Source: Paroedura picta (lineage: Eukaryota; Chordata; Lepidosauria; Squamata; Gekkonidae). From it: 64,000 bases of DNA. Numbering within the stretch: position 1 is the stretch's first letter; the number at the start of each line of letters is the position of its first letter. The notes under the pieces are model-generated. The model did no database searches and was not told the DNA's origin. It saw nothing but the letters and a program-made list of their open reading frames with translations. Both the position numbers and the translations under genes were made by a program. The DNA lies in the NCBI RefSeq assembly GCF_049243985.1, contig NC_135369.1, positions 22,800,765 through 22,864,764 of the forward strand, read 5' to 3'. Below, one piece after another: positions 34,701 through 47,400 of the stretch.

Positions 34701-37700
34701 AACTCACCATACTTATTTGGTCTTGCTACCTAAAGTAACAAAGGGGAAAGGTAGTGAAGATGCTCACCATGCCTGGAGTACAACTGTGATATGGCACCCA
34801 CCCAGAGCATAGTGGGCAGAGCAGCAGTTAGATGGCAACTCTGTCAATGCAGATTTAGAGTGCTATATTTATGACAGAAGAGACTCCTAAGAGATATTGG
34901 TAGCGATCTGCAGATACCCTGTTTGTAACTGGCAGTCTTGGGGGAGCTGTGGGTTTCTTCCATCCTCCCAGGGGTCCAGTTAGAAAGAATAGGGAATGGT
35001 TTGCAATTCTATTTCTTTGTAGAGAGAAGCAAGGACTTTTTGAACATCTGCACCATATTGTTATACAAACAAAACATGGATTTTATGTGCCACACCGGCA
35101 CTCAAATCAGCGGCAGAAACACTTGTCCTTCCCAAAGCAGTCCAAGCCAGGAGAGGAAAACCATGATGAAGATTCCTTTTAAGAGACAATTGTACACATC
35201 CTCATTCAGGGAGGGCTTACCCGATCATAGGTGTAAGCAATATCCATGGAGGTGATGCCTAAATAGTGGACAAAAGGCGCATAATCACTTCCGGCACCCA
35301 GAGATCCTAAACTGAAGGAGAGAGAAAGACTTCAGGTCAAAAAGGACTATGCACCTATCAGAAACAACCACAAGTTACACAAGCCTGTGTAGTAGTTAAG
35401 AGCACCGGCTTCTAATTTGGAAAGCAGGGTTTGATTCCCCACTCCTCACCCAGCAGCCAGCTGTGTGACCTTGAGCTAGTCATAGTTCTCTTAGGGATGT
35501 TCTCACAGAGCAGTTCTGTCAGAGCTCTCTCAGCCCCACCAACCTCACAGGTAGTGAAAAGCAGGGTATTAAACCAAGTCTTCTTCAATATAAGGCTTAA
35601 CCATTCACACTTCCAAGGCAAAAACAGGGGCATATTTGCCGTGCTACCCTGCTCCTACCCATGATTATTTATTTATACTTAAATTTATATACTGCCAATT
35701 CCTGACAGTGCTCACGGCAGTTTACACAGTAGAAAAAGCATAAAACCCACAATTCCCTTAATAATAATACATGATAGTACATAAAACCAGGCGGCAGGTG
35801 GAAAAAGCCCAATTGCTATCTATTCCCCTCATCCAACTGGGGGCAGCCCTCCTATTGTTCTACTGGTGTTCTATGGGTGTAAGTGAGGCGTCAGATCACT
35901 CAGATGGGCACAGGGAGTCAAGATCAAATGTCGGGACCCCCACCCCCCACCCCCGACCTCAATCATATGCCTTGCGGAAGAGCTCCGTCTACAGGCCCTG
36001 CGGAAAGTTGACCATTCCAACACATTATTATGCCCAATTCCCCAAATACTGCTAAAGGCTCTACTCTGCCTAAGGTTGTCGGATCTCCCTGGTTGAGGTT
36101 GCGGTTCCCCACCACCTGGCTCTGCCCCCCAGCCAGCCATCAGCTGGCAGAAGAAGAAGAAGGAGGAGGAGGAGGAGGAGTTGGTTCTTATATGCCTTTT
36201 CTCTACGTGAAGGAGTCTCAAAGTGACTTACAGTCGCCTTCCCTTTCCTCTCCCCAAAACAGGCACCCTGTGAGGTGGTGAGGCTGAGAGAGCCTTGATA
36301 TTACTGCTCAGTCAGAACAGCTTTACCAGTGCTGTGGTGAGCCCAAGGTCACACTTTTGACCTTTGGATGCTGGGAACAGTAAGGTCTGCCTGCTCCCAT
36401 ATGAGATTGGGAGCGAATGCCTACATGTGTGTACCAGAGCAATGTTGCTTGAAGCACAAGGTCTGTCAGTCTTTGCCTCAGTAGCATCAGAGCGGAGGAA
36501 CTCCTGCCTAAGAGGGTGTTCCCTCACTCTTTCTCTGTTGTTGTTTTGGTGCCAAGCTAAGACAGCCCTTTGTTGAAGAGGTTTTGGACTATCTCACCGG
36601 CTGGTGTGTTTTTTTGCCCCTGGTTTTGCTCTGCTGCTTTCTTTGGAGTTTGTTTTTAGTCTGTGCCTTGATGATACGTTTAGTGACCACTTTGAAGATT
36701 TTAAGCAAGAACTGGGGCATCAGCATTTTAGTTAATAAACAAACATCCCCCTGCCCCTACTGCCTTTTTACCTGGGGATGACTCCATAGACAGAGCTCGT
36801 TCGGTTGAAGTGCCGTTTCCAGTTCTCGTACACTGAGATCGGATTGTCGCCTGGGGTCTGGACCTAAAGAGAAGAAGCATGTGAGGGACAAATTGAAGAC
36901 AGGCTGTTTCCATGTGGAAGAAAGCTTTCCTGTTTCAACTGGAGCAAAGAGCCCTTACTCAAAAGGGAATCTGCAGCCTGGCTGCTGACCGAAGTTCCCC
37001 CACTGTCAATCTGGGGATGGTGTATGTTGCTCTAAACTCCACATTTGAAATAGCATTCTTATTTCTTGCATTGTACAGGGGGTTGGGCTAGACCCTGGAG
37101 GTCCCTTCCAACTCTATGATCCTAGCAGGGCTATCCTCTGTTTTTCTCATTTCCTTCATTCGGCCGTTTAATATGCTTTAGTTTAGGTCCCAGCTATGAG
37201 CCACCCTTAATTGTGAAGGGGAGGAAGGGCCGCTGGGCCATTGGGGTCATCAAGACTGTGGTCACCTTGGTGCTTATTTGTCAACAAAAAAGATGGGCAG
37301 TGTGTTATGGGCAGAGACAACAGCCAGTGGGGTACAGAACAGGTATGTCCCCAATGTAGAGCCAGTCAGAAGGAAAGACAGAGAGAGAAAAACCAGGCCA
37401 TTCAAAAGTTTCTCTGGCAACGTCCGACTAAAGAAAACTATGCAACATGGAGGCAAATGTTATCCGTTCCAGTAATCTATCCAGGCAAACTATTTTTGTG
37501 CTCCTGAATAATCTTTTGAGCATTTGAGGCTTTCCTGCCCAGTCATTAGCTGACCCTTTAATAATAGCTGGATCTACAGCAATGAGTGGCCAGAAGAGCT
37601 GATGGAACCACTACTAAAAGTTACAGGAGTGGAGCACAGAGCATTTTCCCCGCCCACAGTCAGACCCAGCACTGATGAGTTACCTGTTGGGCTGCTTTAA

Positions 37701-40700
37701 AAATGACACTTTGGACAGGTGGGGTTCCCTGGACCCTCAAGGTAGCATTGGCTGTCAAAGGAGAAACAGAAGCATTAGAAAAGACCCTCCGAACCCAAAG
37801 TTATCTCCATCCACCCCAGCATGGCTCCTGAGTCTTCATCAAGCTACAGGATGGGCAAAAACTCAAGAGGAACAACTTTACCACCCTGCAGACACAGGGT
37901 TGCCAACAGGCCTGGAGGACAACATAATCTTCTTTTAATAGAATCATAGAGTCAGAGCCCATGCAGGCCATCTAGTCCAATCCCCTGCTCAATGCAGGGT
38001 CAGCCTAAAGCATCTAAGATGTATCTATCCAGATACTACTACTAATAGTAATAATAATAGCAACTTTATTTGTATAGTCCACCCTTCCCAGTTGACTCAG
38101 GGCAGGTAACAACCAGCACCAGAGGTTTGATGCATAGTCTGCCCTACTCATGATGCATAGCCTGCCAAGCTCAAGCTGACCACAGGCTGCCAGCTGTGTA
38201 TGGTGACCCTTTGGGAACTGGATGAAGCTCCTGCATTTGCTACCTGGCCAGGGCTGCAAAAAGATAAGGGTCGTTAAGCTATGGCAAGTCACAGGATACT
38301 GATTTGGGAACTGAGCCAGCTTCAGATTGGAAAATTCCTGGAGATTTTGTGGACAGAGCCTGGGAAGGACAAGGAGTGACGGAAGGGAAGGGAGTCCTGT
38401 AGGTTATAATGCTACAGAGCTAGGGATGCAAGCCTCCAGCTGGGCCCTGGGGGTCCCCAGAAATTACACTGCATCTCCAGGCTACAGTGATCAATTTACC
38501 TGGAGAAAAATGAAATTATAGCCACTCAAGTACCTGTTCTTCCTAGACTCCATCCCCAAACCACCAGGCATTTCCCAACCTTGACCTGCCAACCCTACCA
38601 ACATCCCCCACGGGTAGACATGGCAACCCTACATGGGTTGTAAGCCATATTCTTCAGGAGAACTGGTCTCTCTCGTGACCATGGAGGTCCCTTCCAACCC
38701 TATGATTCTATGGGGAAATCAGTTGTAATTTCATATCTCCAGGTTCTGCCTGGAGGTTGGCAGCTCTGCTTCAGGCCTTCTGTAGCAGGAATCATAATAT
38801 GGTAGCCACTGATTTGGCTGAATCATGGCCATCATGCAAAAGTCTGGCCCATGAGGACAGGAATTGTCTTCCTTTTTTTGCTGTAGCTGCAAATTCATCT
38901 CACTGCACAGCAGCAGTCAGTAAGAAAATTAAGAGCCTGAATACTGGTTAATATACTGGCTAAAAGCTTGACTGTAGGCAGGAATGAGATGGGTGGTACT
39001 TACCAAAGACTGCAATGTCCACATTGAGGTAGGTCACACTGCGCTGCTGCAATTTGCTGAAAAATTCCTGTGTGGGAGAAACAAAGTTCTTCTCTCACTC
39101 CACCACTCTAAGCTACTCAGACTGAGGAAGAGTGCTTGCACACGAAAGCTCACGCCTTGGATAAATCTTTGTTGGTCTTAAAGGTGCTACTGGACTCTGA
39201 GTTTATAGTTCTCCCCCTGTTTGTTAGTTCTTTTATTGCTGTACTAATGTGCTGCTATTCACAGGTCTTACCAACTGCTTTAATCCAAACTTAGCTCTAC
39301 TTATTACTCCATTTTACATATGAATCTTGACTCTAATTAGCCCTTCCTGGGAACTAATCTCCCCTTCTATACCTGGATGTAATGCAGGCTTTCTCAATCA
39401 GGGTTTAGCAAAGGACCATTCAGGGGTAGAGCAGATGCCTCCAGACAAGGAAGAGGAGCCCTTATTCCCAATGATAAGGGCTTTGACCAGTGGCTAATCA
39501 ATATATTTCCTTTTCAAGACATACACCAGAGTGGAGGGTTTTTTTGGGGGCGGGCGGGGAATTTCCTTGCCTTTGTTCTTTGGATCAATATGAGAGAAGA
39601 AACAAGAGCTAGAAAGATGAGTTAGGCTGCCATGCTTTTTTTTTTCTTCCCATGTAACCCTTCCTCTAATTTTTGTAGCACATTTTCCTAGAGCTAAACA
39701 TGCATGCCTCTGTGCTGCTTTATTTCTGCAGCGCTGTATTTGCTCTGCTAATTTTTTCCTCCAACAGTTCCAGGCTTCTAAAATCTTAATGCATGGATTA
39801 TTTAATGTCCCATTTTGTTGACTGTACTGACTCAATATGTATAATCTGCCTTGAGTCGCCGAGAGAAAGGTGGATTATACATAATGCAAATAAATAAAAC
39901 AAAATAAAAACCCTGTTTCAGATATCCTGGTTCCAGGGTATCTGGATAACATCTCTGCCTATGATCCTTTTCAGTCCATTTTCATATCTGGCTTCTGGAC
40001 TGATGTGGCACTGGAGTCCACAGTGGGCAATCTCTATTTACCTAAAACCAGGTTTTCTAATGTTCTGGCTTTTTATCCTACCGAACATTGGTAGAGTTAT
40101 AATTTGTATTTCTGTTTCATTGTGGTTTAAAATAACACTATAACCCACTTTTAGGCCTTTTTTGGAGAAAGGTGAGTTTAAAATGTTGCAAATAAATATA
40201 GTATGGCACTTTTCCTTAACACAGATTACTATTGACTAGCTACCTCCCCCTCTGACCTCAAATAACATGGATCACACCATTCATACCCTCCTGGGCCTTT
40301 TACCTCCGTGTATTCAGTGGAACCAATGAGACCAAACTCCTCTGCACCCCAGCTGCCAAAAACAATGGACCTTCGTGGGCGCCATTTCCCTGAAAAGAAA
40401 TCAAGCTACATCTTAAGTCCCGACCTCATTTGCTACTAGGGTTAGAATGCTAACCTTGCCCGTGGTGCTGCGGGCGCCAGGCAGGGCGAGAATCGGAGAG
40501 GCCAATCAGCAGGCGCTGCGCACGGCTGCCAAGAGCTCCCTTGCCTAGCGCCTGCTGTATTGTGATTACAGCGGGCTTGCTTACTAGTCATAGAATAATA
40601 GAGTTGGAAGGAACCTCCTGGGTCATCTAGTCCAACCCCCTGCACTATGCTGAAAACTCACAACCCTATCACTCATCCACTGCCACCCCCTTGAGCCTTC

Positions 40701-43700
40701 ACAGAATCAGCCTCTCCGTCAGATGGCTATCCAGCCTCTGTTTAAAAGTTTCCAAAGATGGAGAACCCACCACCTCCCAAGAAAGCCTGTTCCACTGAGA
40801 AACCGCTCTAACTGTCAGGAACTGTCAGGATTGCCAGCTCTGTGTTGGGAAATACCTGGAAATGTTGAGGGTGGATCCTGAGAGGGATGAGACTTCAGGG
40901 AAGTAACCTCAGCCCTCCAAAGCATCCACTTTCTCCAGGGGAACTGATATTGATTGTCAGGAGATCAGTTGCAATAGGAGGATATTGATTGTCAGGAGAT
41001 CACCTGGAGATTGGCAACCCTGGGGGCTACATGCAGAGAAGGGGTATGATCAGATGCACTTTTACAAAACTAGGGATGGTAACCTCCAGGTGTGACCTAG
41101 GAATCCTAGCTCTGGAGATGAGATCAGTTCCCATGAAGAAAATGGATGCTTTGGAGAGTGGACTCCGTGGCCACTGAGGTCCCTGCCTTTCCCAGGCTCC
41201 ACCCCCAATTTTCCAGGTGTTCCCCAACCCAAAGCTTGCAACCCCCGGTGGCCAGGGGAGGGGGATCTGGCAACCCTACCAACAACCCTTTTATTTCCAT
41301 CTTGATAAAGGTTGATTCTGAAAGTAGACTGTGATAGCAACCCCAGGATAACAATTCTGAGATATCTGACAATGCAGATACAACAAGGAATGCTAAAAGC
41401 TCCAATTCTTTCCCAGTGATGAAAAAGCAGCCAAATGTCAACAGGCCCCAGTGGGTGGTTGTAGTCAGGATACTTTCATTACTTCCCTACTTTGCCCTAG
41501 AGTGACAAAGTTGGGAAATACATGGAAATTTGGAGGGTGGAGCCCGGGAACGGTGGAGTTTGGGGAGGGGAGGGACCTCAGCAGGATATAATGCCACAGA
41601 GTCCTTCTTCCAAAGCAACCATTTTCTCCTGGGGAACTGATCTCTGTAGTTGGGAGATCAGTTGTAATTTTGGGAGATCTCCAGGCTGCACCTCAAGGTT
41701 GGCATGCCCTACATTGCCCCCTAGCAAGAAGAAGAAGAAGAGTTGGTTTGTATACCCTGCTTTCACTGCCTGAAGGAGGCTCAAGGCAGATTACAATTGC
41801 CTTCCTTTCCTCTCCCCACAACAGACACCCTGTGAGATAGATGAGGCTGAGAGAGCTCTGAGAGAAGCTGCTCTATGACAGCAGCCTTATAAGGACTGTG
41901 ACTAGTCCAAGGTCACCCAGCAGGCTGTATATGGAGGAGCGGGGAATCAAATCTGGCTTGCCAGATTAGAAGCTGCCAGTCTGAACCACTATACCAAACT
42001 AGTCTTCTCTAGCCACAACGTTTCCCAATTTCCAGCACATCCTGTTAGGAATAAGATATCCCCATACTCCAGCTCACCTTCCTTCACCATCTTGCCCAAA
42101 ATTCGTGTGATCTCCAACATTACTGCTGTCCCACTGCTGGGGTCAATAGCACCATGCACCCAGCTGTCTCGGTGGTTACCATATAGGACGTACCGATCTG
42201 GGAAAGGAGAGATAAAAAGCTTAACAATGGTGAAACCATTAAATGGCCTTATACCAAATCAGACCATTGGTGTATCCAGTTGAAGGATTGGGAGGCTTCC
42301 AGCCATATTATCCATCCTAAGAAAGCAGGTTTGAGAAAAGTAAATGTACAATCAATTACAGACAACATTTTATCCACTAGCTTTTAGAGGTATTAAAGGA
42401 CCTACTAAATCTTTGTATGTGACCTTTGTAGATTTGACAGCTGCTTTTGACTCAGTTGACAGAGCATGTCTTTGGATGACGTTCACTGGCACAAACAGAT
42501 AAATGCCTATTATTTTTTCTACAGGAACTTCACACCAACATTAATGTGGGAATTTCAGGTTCTTTAACAGAGGAAATTGCAATTTCCAGAGGGATGAAAC
42601 AGGGTCTTTAATTTATTTCTAAACTACATGAGCCCAAGGCTATCTGGCTTCAAGTTTGTCTCTCCATCTCTAGGCTCTCAGAAAATATCAGTCCTCCTAT
42701 ATGTTGAGGATATGGTTCAATTAAGTCCAGCTACACAAATAAGGTGATTTCTGTAAACAAGAGGCCTTAAGCATCAATGATGCTAAGACCAAAGTTATGG
42801 TCTTTATGAAATTTAAGTGGATTAAAGACAGGATCCCTGTTGATCAGTGCAACTGCTTCAAATATCTTGGGGTAATCTTCATTAATTAATCTCCTTCTGC
42901 TACCTTAAATAAGATTCTAAGTTTGATATCCTCACATCTGAAGAAATGAGCTGACTGTGACTCACAGAAGCTCATATTCAATTAAATGTCATTAGTATCT
43001 AAGGTGTAACTTTTGTTTCATTTTGCTAGGCAACATTAACACTGTTATCCCTTTGCAATCTTAAGAATGTGACTTTCTTTAAGATGGTATTGGAGAATGC
43101 CTAGCTACTCAGAGTAGACTCACCAGGCTCCACACTTCCTCGAATCAGCCCCAAAACATTAGAAGATTTCTCAATCCTTCTTTGGTTATAGACGTTCACC
43201 TGGACATCACTGAGAAAGAAAAGTTCAGTTACAGCATTAGGTCCTGACCTGGATAGCCCAGGCTAGCCCAATCTCCCCAGATCTTGGAAGTTAAGCAGGG
43301 ACAACCTTGGTCAATATTTAGATGGGAGACAACTCTCTGGTTGCTCGTGCCTTGAAACCTCTACCAGATCACCATAAGGCCACAGTGACTTGGGAGCATA
43401 TTCCTTTTCCCACAACATTAGAGAACAAAAACATGGTATCTCTGATGGGATCTGAGTGATCATTCTTTAGCGACAGACATCTAAATCAGAAGCAGAGCTA
43501 GCTCATTGGCTTCAAGAGACCTTGAAAGGTGTGAATTCAGTCAGGATTGTACTGGTAGCTTCCTGAGCTCCCTGGGAGGGAAGGATAATGAAAACCCTAA
43601 ATGAAGTTTTGTGAATCCTGCTACCTGGTGTTAGGGAACAGCCCTCCATCCTGGAATCCTGGTCCCAGATTGTAGATGCAGCCCAAAGATCCTTGCCAAG

Positions 43701-44421
43701 AGTCATTTGCTGCAGCGCCAGCCAGGTTACTGTAAGTACAAGATAATATCAAGGTCTCTCTCTCCTTTGCTGTGCTTGTTTACTTACCATTTAGAGTTAC
43801 TTTTTGATTGGGTGAATCTATATTAAGAACTTAAAAAGACCATTGTTGGATCTGATTCAGCATTCCATCTCACATAGTAGTCAACCAGTTCCTCTGGAAG
43901 TCCATCAATAGGGCATAGAGGCTGAGGCCTTCCCCCGTTGTTGCCTCTTGGCACTGAGATTCAGAGGTTTACAGCCTCTGGCTGTGGAGGTTCCCTTTAT
44001 TCTGCTCTTTCTTTGGCACCGTTACTATTCTGGATGTTCATTGGGTTGATAAACAGGGTTTTTCATTTTTTTAACGATACAAGAAATGTAAAGTATGAAA
44101 ACTGGCAAATTAAAGCCTACCAAGAAAAGATTATTACCGCCATCTTGATTTTATTAGGTTTTGGGAGGTTTGTTAAGATGTTTTAAATGGTTTTATGGTT
44201 GATGTTTTATTGTCTTATGTTGCGAACTGCCGCGAGCCTGCTTTTGCTGGGACCAGTGGTATACAAATGTAATACTATACTGTTCACTATACTGTTTTCT
44301 GTTACAACCACTGTTATTATTATTATTATGTATGAGTATTAATGAAGATTGTTCCATGTATTATTTATATGTTTGATGTAAACCACCCTGAGCCTCCGGG
44401 GAGGGCGGTATAGAAATATAA

Positions 44422-44452
<31 letters not shown>

Positions 44453-47400
44453 ATATAAATAAACAAAATTTAAAGCCACTGTGTTTCTCCCCCCCCCCCC
44501 CCCCCAGGCAATGGCAAATGATCTCCAAACATTTTTTTCTTGGCTGCCGGACAATCTTAGGATCTCTTGGCTACAAAACACACGCTCCATACAATAAATA
44601 AATAAATCCCCTTTTCCAATTTATCCTTTCAATTTAAGGGATTTAAAAATGTGCATGCTTAGAGCTTCAGCTTTTGGACTCTTTCATCTTCCTTTCCACA
44701 GCTGCTTGAGAATCTGTATATTTAGGCTCCATTACCACACCACACACAGCGTTAATTCACCAGATCAGTGTCCTGGCATCCTCAAAGCCAATAGGCTGGG
44801 TTGGGATTGGAGGGATCCCTGTGATCTGGTCCTCTGGGATCCTGTAGGTAAAATCTGAAAACAAGAAGAGGGCATAATTAGTCAAGCAGAAGAACTTGCT
44901 TACAATGGCGTCAAGACTCCAGTTGTGTCTTGAACTGGTAAAGCCAAAGCACCACCTCGGGCCAACATGAGGAGCTTCAAAAGTAGGAGACCCACTCAAG
45001 AAGGTTCCTTGCATCAATAGGACCAGCCCCTTATAAAAGGCTACCAGATGGGTACACCTAGCCCGTAACAGGACTTAGTCTTCCCCAGCACTTCTCCCCT
45101 GCTTATTAGAGATGCTGGTGATGGAACCTGAGCTCTGAGACATACTAAGCATGTGCTCTACCTAAATAGCATACACATCTTCGTTATGCTAAATCAGGCT
45201 CTATGGATCTATCCATCCAGCATTTTGAGGTTCTCTGGTCTTTCTCCTGCTAATTTGTTAACTGAAGCTTCCACGGACTGGGCCTGAGGCAGTCTGAATG
45301 CACAGCATTGATTCAGGGATGCTTTAGGCTGATCCTGCACTGAACAGGGGGTTGGACTAAATGACCTGAATGGCCCAACTCTATGATTCTGTGCCATTGA
45401 GCTTTGGTCTTTCCAAAACCCTGCTGTATAACCAATGGCATGAAATGGTAAAATAGTTGGAAATAAGAGCTGGAGCCTGTTTTCTCCTTGGCCATGAATT
45501 GATTTGCTGGAGGGATACTTATAGGCTCAGCAAAACTCAAAGACTTCCTCCACCTAAGGAAACCTTTTCTGATGGACACTAACTTTGGAAAACAGTGGAC
45601 ATGTGGAGGGGGTGTTGCTAGCAAAGCTTTGGGTGCTTATTGTCACAACTTAGCCCCTGAGCAATCTCATTGCCTTCACCTTTGGCAGGGTAGTACGGTG
45701 TCAGCAGGTCTCCAAACTGGCTCTGGTAGGACCCTCTCTCTACTCCTGAAGGGGGCAGGTACCAGGAATAGGGATATGTCTCCTTCGCTGAGGCTTTCTT
45801 GTCATTGATGTCTCCTGGATCGGTGTAAACCACCACCCCAATTACACCAAATCTGGCCCCATTGATCGCCTGCCAAGAAAACATGAAGAAGAAGAAGAGT
45901 TGGTTCTTATATCCCGCTTTTCCCTACCCGAAGGAGGCTCAAAGCGGCTTACAGTTGCCTTCCCTGTCCTCTCCCCACAACAGACACCCTGTGGGGTGGG
46001 TGAGGCTGAGAGAGCGCTGATATCACTGCCCGGTCAGAACAGTTTTATCAGTGCCGTGGCGAGCCCAAGGTCGCCCAGCTGGCTGCATGTGGGGGAGCGC
46101 AGAATCGAACCCAGCATGCCAGATTAGAAGTCCGCACTCCTAACCACTACACCAAACCACTACACCAAACTGGGTGGACGTGTAAATTTGGGAGTCTGAG
46201 CAAGGAATTCTGGGATTCCAAGAACACATTTAATTCCTTCTTATGACACTGCTGCTAAAATTCTTGTTGTTTTTAATATCTAGCAAATTCTTTTACCTTA
46301 AACTTGCTTGCAAAGAGTCATTTTCATATTGTCCTAAATTAGGGGTTCCAGCTTCCAGGTAGGACCTGGGGATCGCCAGAAATTACTGCCTGAAACACAA
46401 CTTTAGTCCAATAGAATTCGTCATGACAATGTAAATGTTGTTACTGTGGCTTAAGATAAGGCTAGAATGCATCCACCTTCTCTCACCTTGTCGGCTCGAC
46501 CAGCCCCTCCGTAACGAGTTATGGCTATTGTGCCATTCAGATCAATGCCATTTCGGACTAGCTCTTGGTAGTCACTCAGTTTGCCCTGATTAGCATAGAC
46601 CAATTTTCCCTGGAAAAGTGATTTAAAAACAAGAGTTAATGAAAGAACAGTGCTATCCATTGGAAATAGACTTCCTACAATAATAGAAGGCTGATGGAGG
46701 GAATTTGTTATCCTTTGAGCCTTGGTGGTGGAAAGTGCTGCCATGTCAGAATTAGGTCCTCCAGGATCACTAGTGGAGGAAGCATGGTAAGGTTGCCGGA
46801 TCCAGCCTGAGATACTCCTGGAGATTTGGGGATGGAGCCTGGCGAGGACACAGACCTCAGTGGGATACAAGAGTCCACCTTCCAAAGCATCCATTTTCTC
46901 TTATTTTCTGTAATTGAGATCCCCAGGGCCCACTTGGAGGTTGGCATCCCTAGTCAGAACTTGGGTGATCCCACGGGGTTCTCGAGGCAAGAGAGGAACA
47001 GAGGTGGTTTGCCACTGCCTGCCTCTGTGTAGAAATCCTATGCTTCCTTAGTGGTCTTTCTCCAAAGTGCAGACCAGGGCAGATTCCACTTAGCTTCTGA
47101 GATCTGATGAGAACAGGTGAGAGCCTTGGCCATTCAGGGGAGGGTACGTTGAGCCTTAGGGTTTTTACCTGACTTGTTTTCCTTTAGAGGACAAAGCACT
47201 CTCTGCTTTATTTACAAATTAGAGGCCAAGCCCATTGTGTTTAGGAATACAACAGGCACTAGATTAAGGGGGTGGAGTAGAAGAACTCTGAGGACGGCCT
47301 CCCCCTCCCTCCAGGACCTGCAAAGGTTGAAGGCAGCTGTTAGGGAACTCACTGGCAGGGGCAGCTCTCATGCAGCAGGTATCTGCAGCCTCCAAGCCTC

